DNA of 64,000 nt from Candidatus Hydrogenedentota bacterium (GTDB lineage: Bacteria; Hydrogenedentota; Hydrogenedentia; Hydrogenedentales; CAITNO01). Below, in pieces: positions 61,476-64,000 of this stretch. Each line of letters begins with the position of its first letter. The stretch's first letter is position 1. The notes beneath the pieces were generated by a model. The model was not told the origin of the DNA. It saw only the letters and a program-made list of their open reading frames with translations, and did not search any database. The position numbers were made by a program, and so were the translations under genes. The stretch spans positions 22,573 to 86,572 of the forward strand of contig CAITNO010000062.1 of NCBI GenBank assembly GCA_903893795.1. Direction: 5' to 3'.

Positions 61476-61790
61476 TCAAACTTCAGCCAGTCGTGGCGTC
61501 TTCTCCCGGTCTATGGCGCTGATTTGAGCGTAGAGTTCTCCTTGTCGTTCGCCGGCCAGTGCCTCGACCTCATCAAGCACCCGGCAGAGGTCCCCGCAGC
61601 TCATCTCCCTGTCCCCATGCAGTTCCGCCGCATCCGCAAAGGCTTCAAGAAAGGTGCGGATGCGGGGAGGGGTAACGGGGCCGTCCTGGAATAACCGGTC
61701 CCACAGGGCCGCGAGCACGGGCGCGTTTGCGCTGACGATAAATCGGTCCTGCGGCGCGTGGCAGCGGTTCGGGTCGGCGGTGATGATGAT
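61476..61790 (-). pseudogene. 3' fragment of an unrecognised gene
   Basis: The minus frame ending at TGA 61476-61478 reads as a credible protein C-terminus of about 100 residues ('PRIRTFLEAFADAAELHGDR' and 'DLCRVLDEVEALAGERQGEL'), with GC-rich third codon positions. Upstream of about 61790 the frame runs into the antisense of the MBL gene, where its sequence no longer looks coding. It therefore seems to be the end of a gene whose 5' part was lost. It lies 142 bp before the DUF1016 gene and may have been its operon partner. Confidence 0.5.
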
Positions 61791-62702
61791 GCCTTGGGCG
61801 CCTTTCACGTGACACCGCATCTCGTGGACCACAGTACCTTCGGAGCCTTCGCGTTTGAGATTGAAGCAGGCGGGAAACGCGTCTTCTATTCCGGCGATTT
61901 CCGGGAGCATGGATACATCGGCGCCAAGACCCTGGAAATCATCGCGGACAAGTGCGTTCCCGGTGTGGATGCGCTGCTCATGGAAGGGACCATGCTGGGC
62001 CGCACGGAGGAGACGGTGCAGACGGAACAGGAACTTGCCGAGGAGGTGACTGCGCGCTACAGGGATTTCCCCAAGGCGCTGCTGGCGTACCAGTCCGGCC
62101 AGAATGTGAGCCGGGCCGTTTCGTTCTACAAGGCGGCGCAGGCATTGAACCGCGAACTCGTGCTCGACTTCTACACCGCGCATGTGCTTGCGGAACTGGG
62201 ACAATGCGCAGGCGGCAAACGCCTTCCCTATCCTGGCAATCTCACCGGAATCCGCGTGTGGTATCCCCATTGGCTGACAGACCGGATGGATAGGGAGAGG
62301 CGCTGGGACCTCATCGGCCGTTTTGCCAGGACATCCTTCAAGATGAGCCGCAATGACATGCCGGAGCGGCTCGACAAGATTATGCTATACGTCCGGCCGC
62401 CGATGGATTACGACCTGAAAAAAATCCCCGGCATTGGGGGGTCGATGCTTCTCTATTCCCTCTGGTCGGGCTATCTGAAGGCGGGGTCGACCAAGTCCTT
62501 CGTGGACCGGCTACAGACCATGGGCATCGAAAGACACATCATCCACACCAGCGGTCACGCCTCGGTGGCCACGTTACAGCGCCTTGTAAATGCGCTGCAG
62601 CCCAAGAAGCTCTTTCCGATCCACACACTCTATCCCGAAGAATACGGGCGATTCGGTGTGGAGGTCCAAGAACTGAATGACGGCGAGGAATGTGCGCTTT
62701 GA
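61758..62702 (+). pseudogene. MBL-fold hydrolase lacking its N-terminal half
   Basis: The frame (314 residues) matches the second half of RNase J/MBL-type hydrolases: 'RVFYSGDFREHGYIG', 'LLAYQSGQNVSRAVSFYKA' and 'HTSGHASVATLQRLVNALQ'. Homology begins at about 61790 with 'GAFHVTPHLVDHST'. The first ~140 residues of the family, including the zinc-binding HxHxDH motif, are absent and are not found upstream in any frame on this strand. The gene is therefore cut at the junction with the minus-strand fragment. The protein, if made, should be inactive. Confidence 0.68.
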
Positions 62703-62867
62703 TCGTCCGGGTGGCTGTCTAACTTAGAAGAGGCTTCCAGCCTCTTTCTTGAGGCCCTGGGCAAACCTGGAACGCGGCAGGATGCCGCGTCTACTTTGAG
62801 ACCGTTCCGGGCTATCCATCAAGTGCGCCAGTATCCTGATTCACTTGAGTTTTCGAAAGTTCTTGGA

Positions 62868-62940
62868 ACTGGGAGCGCCGCCGTCCCGCCGGCTTTGCTT
62901 GGGGAAGAAATGCAGCCGGCGGGACGCCAGCGCTCCCAGT
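62868..62940. repeat. 27-bp inverted repeat, same family as the one inside the 17.9 kb repeat
   Basis: Arms at 62868-62894 and 62914-62940 match at 25 of 27 positions. The ACTGGGAGCGCC end is the same as in the repeat at about 17.88 kb. Confidence 0.85.
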
Positions 62941-62954
62941 GGGCTGGCTTTGCT

Positions 62955-63998
62955 CTACCGCCTTGGAATAACCCGCCGCACACGAAGGTCGTCGTTGTAT
63001 GCGATGTGGCCAAAGCGCATCCCTCGGGAGGCGAAGGCACCGTTTAAGAGTTCAAAGACCTTTTCATTGTCCAGCAGCGGATGAAGGCGGCCGGACACCA
63101 GGAAGCCACTGACTTGCTTGACGTCACGAATGGACTTTTCCGTTTTTCCGTCCCCTTTGAACTGAAAAACACCGTCGATGAGGTCCCTGACCAGTGTGGT
63201 GTAGAAGAACAATTCGGAAATAGCGCCAATCTTGCTATTGTCCGGTGCTTTCAGTTCAAAGAGGGCGACGCCTTTGTCCGGGTCGGAGGCCCACAGGTCA
63301 ATGGCGCTCTTGCCGCCGGTGAAAACCTGGGTCGATTTGGACACGGTTCCCTCGAAAAGCGCCACGGGCAATTGCCGCTGCATGGGTCCTTTCCAGGCCA
63401 GGGCGCGCAGCAGTTCGCTGGGCGGTTCGGAAAAGAGGAGTTCCAGGTACTGCTCTTCCTGCGTCGAGCCTGTGTCGGCGCCGCCTCCGGCACCCATCTC
63501 GCGGGAAGAGGTGGGGCCGTTGACGAAAAAGACGCTGTCCGGAACGAGGCTTCCGTCGGGCTTGAGCACACGCGACGCCAGAAGTTGGGATTTGCACGCG
63601 GAGACGACAACCAGCCAGTCCACCTGCTGGCGAAAACGAATGAGCCGATAGAGAAATCGTTGGTAGTTCTTGTCGGTCAGGTCATCGGGGGCATCCCACG
63701 AAAGCTGGATGCTCTGGCAGGCATTTTCGCCGAGCAGCACCTTTATGGCAAGCGCCCAACCCTCAAACGCGGCAGGGTCCTTTTGCATGTTCGAGATGAC
63801 CGCTGCGCTGGAGAGGTGCATCGTGTGAACACTGCCCTCCCTGTCAAACAAAATGTCCTTGGGCAGATAAAATGAGAAGGCCGGTTCCCCAACGCAGTAC
63901 GATAGGGTCGTCTGCAAAACAGTGCGCGAAGCACACAACATGAGGAGAACCGGCATGAAAGAGTATAGCATGATCGTGGGTTTGGATTTGAGCGACAA
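62955..63998 (-). CDS. PD-(D/E)XK-like nuclease protein next to an IS110-type element
   Basis: Up to 347 residues. The C-terminal half has 'AIDLWASDPDKGVALFELKA', a D...ExK nuclease core, followed by helices ('ISELFFYTTLVRDLIDGVFQ'). The N-terminal half is not recognised. The frame begins at TTG 63998 at the window edge, and a better ATG is at 63956 or 63941. The first ~30 residues are read from the opposite strand of an IS110-like 5' end, so the true start may have been destroyed by the insertion. Confidence 0.6.
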   Translation of the reverse strand: MSLKSKPTIMLYSFMPVLLMLCASRTVLQTTLSYCVGEPAFSFYLPKDILFDREGSVHTMHLSSAAVISNMQKDPAAFEGWALAIKVLLGENACQSIQLSWDAPDDLTDKNYQRFLYRLIRFRQQVDWLVVVSACKSQLLASRVLKPDGSLVPDSVFFVNGPTSSREMGAGGGADTGSTQEEQYLELLFSEPPSELLRALAWKGPMQRQLPVALFEGTVSKSTQVFTGGKSAIDLWASDPDKGVALFELKAPDNSKIGAISELFFYTTLVRDLIDGVFQFKGDGKTEKSIRDVKQVSGFLVSGRLHPLLDNEKVFELLNGAFASRGMRFGHIAYNDDLRVRRVIPRR

Positions 63999-64000
63999 GA
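63955..64000 (+). mobile_element. IS110-family transposase, first codons only
   Basis: At the right edge, 'MKEYSMIVGLDLSDK' starts at ATG 63955 with AGGAG eight bases upstream. 'VGLDLSDK' is the first catalytic-Asp block of IS110 transposases (usually VGIDVSK). The gene continues outside the window. The non-coding end before it is short, which fits the IS1111-like group better than IS110 sensu stricto, where a long left end encodes the bridge RNA. Confidence 0.6.

Noticed and set aside
61278..61694. 138-residue plus-strand frame near the DUF1016 gene
   Set aside because: It overlaps the antisense of a better minus-strand fragment and has no domain-like composition.

Overview
The window is about 64 kb of GC-rich bacterial chromosome. 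Two pseudopilin-like DUF1559 proteins share an almost identical N-terminus and a C-terminal 'YMDGHVEF' motif. With a nine-subunit archaeal-type V-ATPase, an NrpR/DUF128 regulator, many secreted glycan-active proteins and abundant short-period intergenic repeats, this points to a Planctomycetes/Lentisphaerae/Hydrogenedentota-type bacterium. That placement is inference from gene content; no rRNA or other phylogenetic marker was compared. No tRNA, rRNA or CRISPR array was seen.

Layout. 0-5.5 kb: the 3' part of a membrane protein with a long TPR tail, an overlapping NrpR-like regulator and a small membrane protein. 5.8-15.3 kb: one promoter, a structured leader and a V-ATPase operon (stalk G/H, I, K, E, C, F, A, B, D) ending in an overlapping PTS IIA gene and a strong terminator. 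15.4-24.3 kb: a Crp/Fnr regulator, glgC, galactokinase 1, a six-hairpin glycosidase-like protein, an overlapping nucleotidyltransferase/winged-helix pair with its own sigma70 promoter, a DUF4855 protein and a DUF2007 protein. 24.5-28.8 kb: DUF1559 protein 1, then an accessory-looking pair (AAA/DUF4143 ATPase behind two tandem palindromes, and an AT-richer TPR/coiled-coil membrane protein). 29-35.6 kb: clpB with a consensus-matching sigma54 promoter, a DUF998 membrane protein, a UvrD/PcrA helicase and a [2Fe-2S] ferredoxin-like protein. 35.9-51.2 kb: carbohydrate genes (xylA, a PfkB kinase, a ROK glucokinase, a GH116-like enzyme, a DUF4838/PA14 lipoprotein, galactokinase 2, a DUF4432 epimerase-like protein), plus gltX, an orphan HicB and a metallophosphoesterase. 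51.4-59.1 kb: DUF1559 protein 2, an AT-rich palindrome-bearing region, gltB-gltD and a terminator. 59.1-64 kb: a secreted TIM-barrel-like protein, a DUF1016 nuclease, two truncated genes meeting at a rearrangement point, a PD-(D/E)XK-like gene, and the first codons of an IS110-type transposase at the right edge.

How it fits together: import and phosphorylation of xylose, galactose, glucose and fructose-type sugars (xylA, two galactokinases, ROK kinase, PfkB kinase), glycogen precursor synthesis (glgC), secreted glycan hydrolysis (GH116, DUF4838, DUF4855, TIM barrel), ion pumping coupled to a PTS-type regulator, and ammonium assimilation (gltBD). The least explained parts are the NTase/wHTH pair at 20.6-22.3 kb, the palindrome-controlled ATPase island at 25.7-28.8 kb, and the rearranged nuclease/IS region at 60.2-64 kb.
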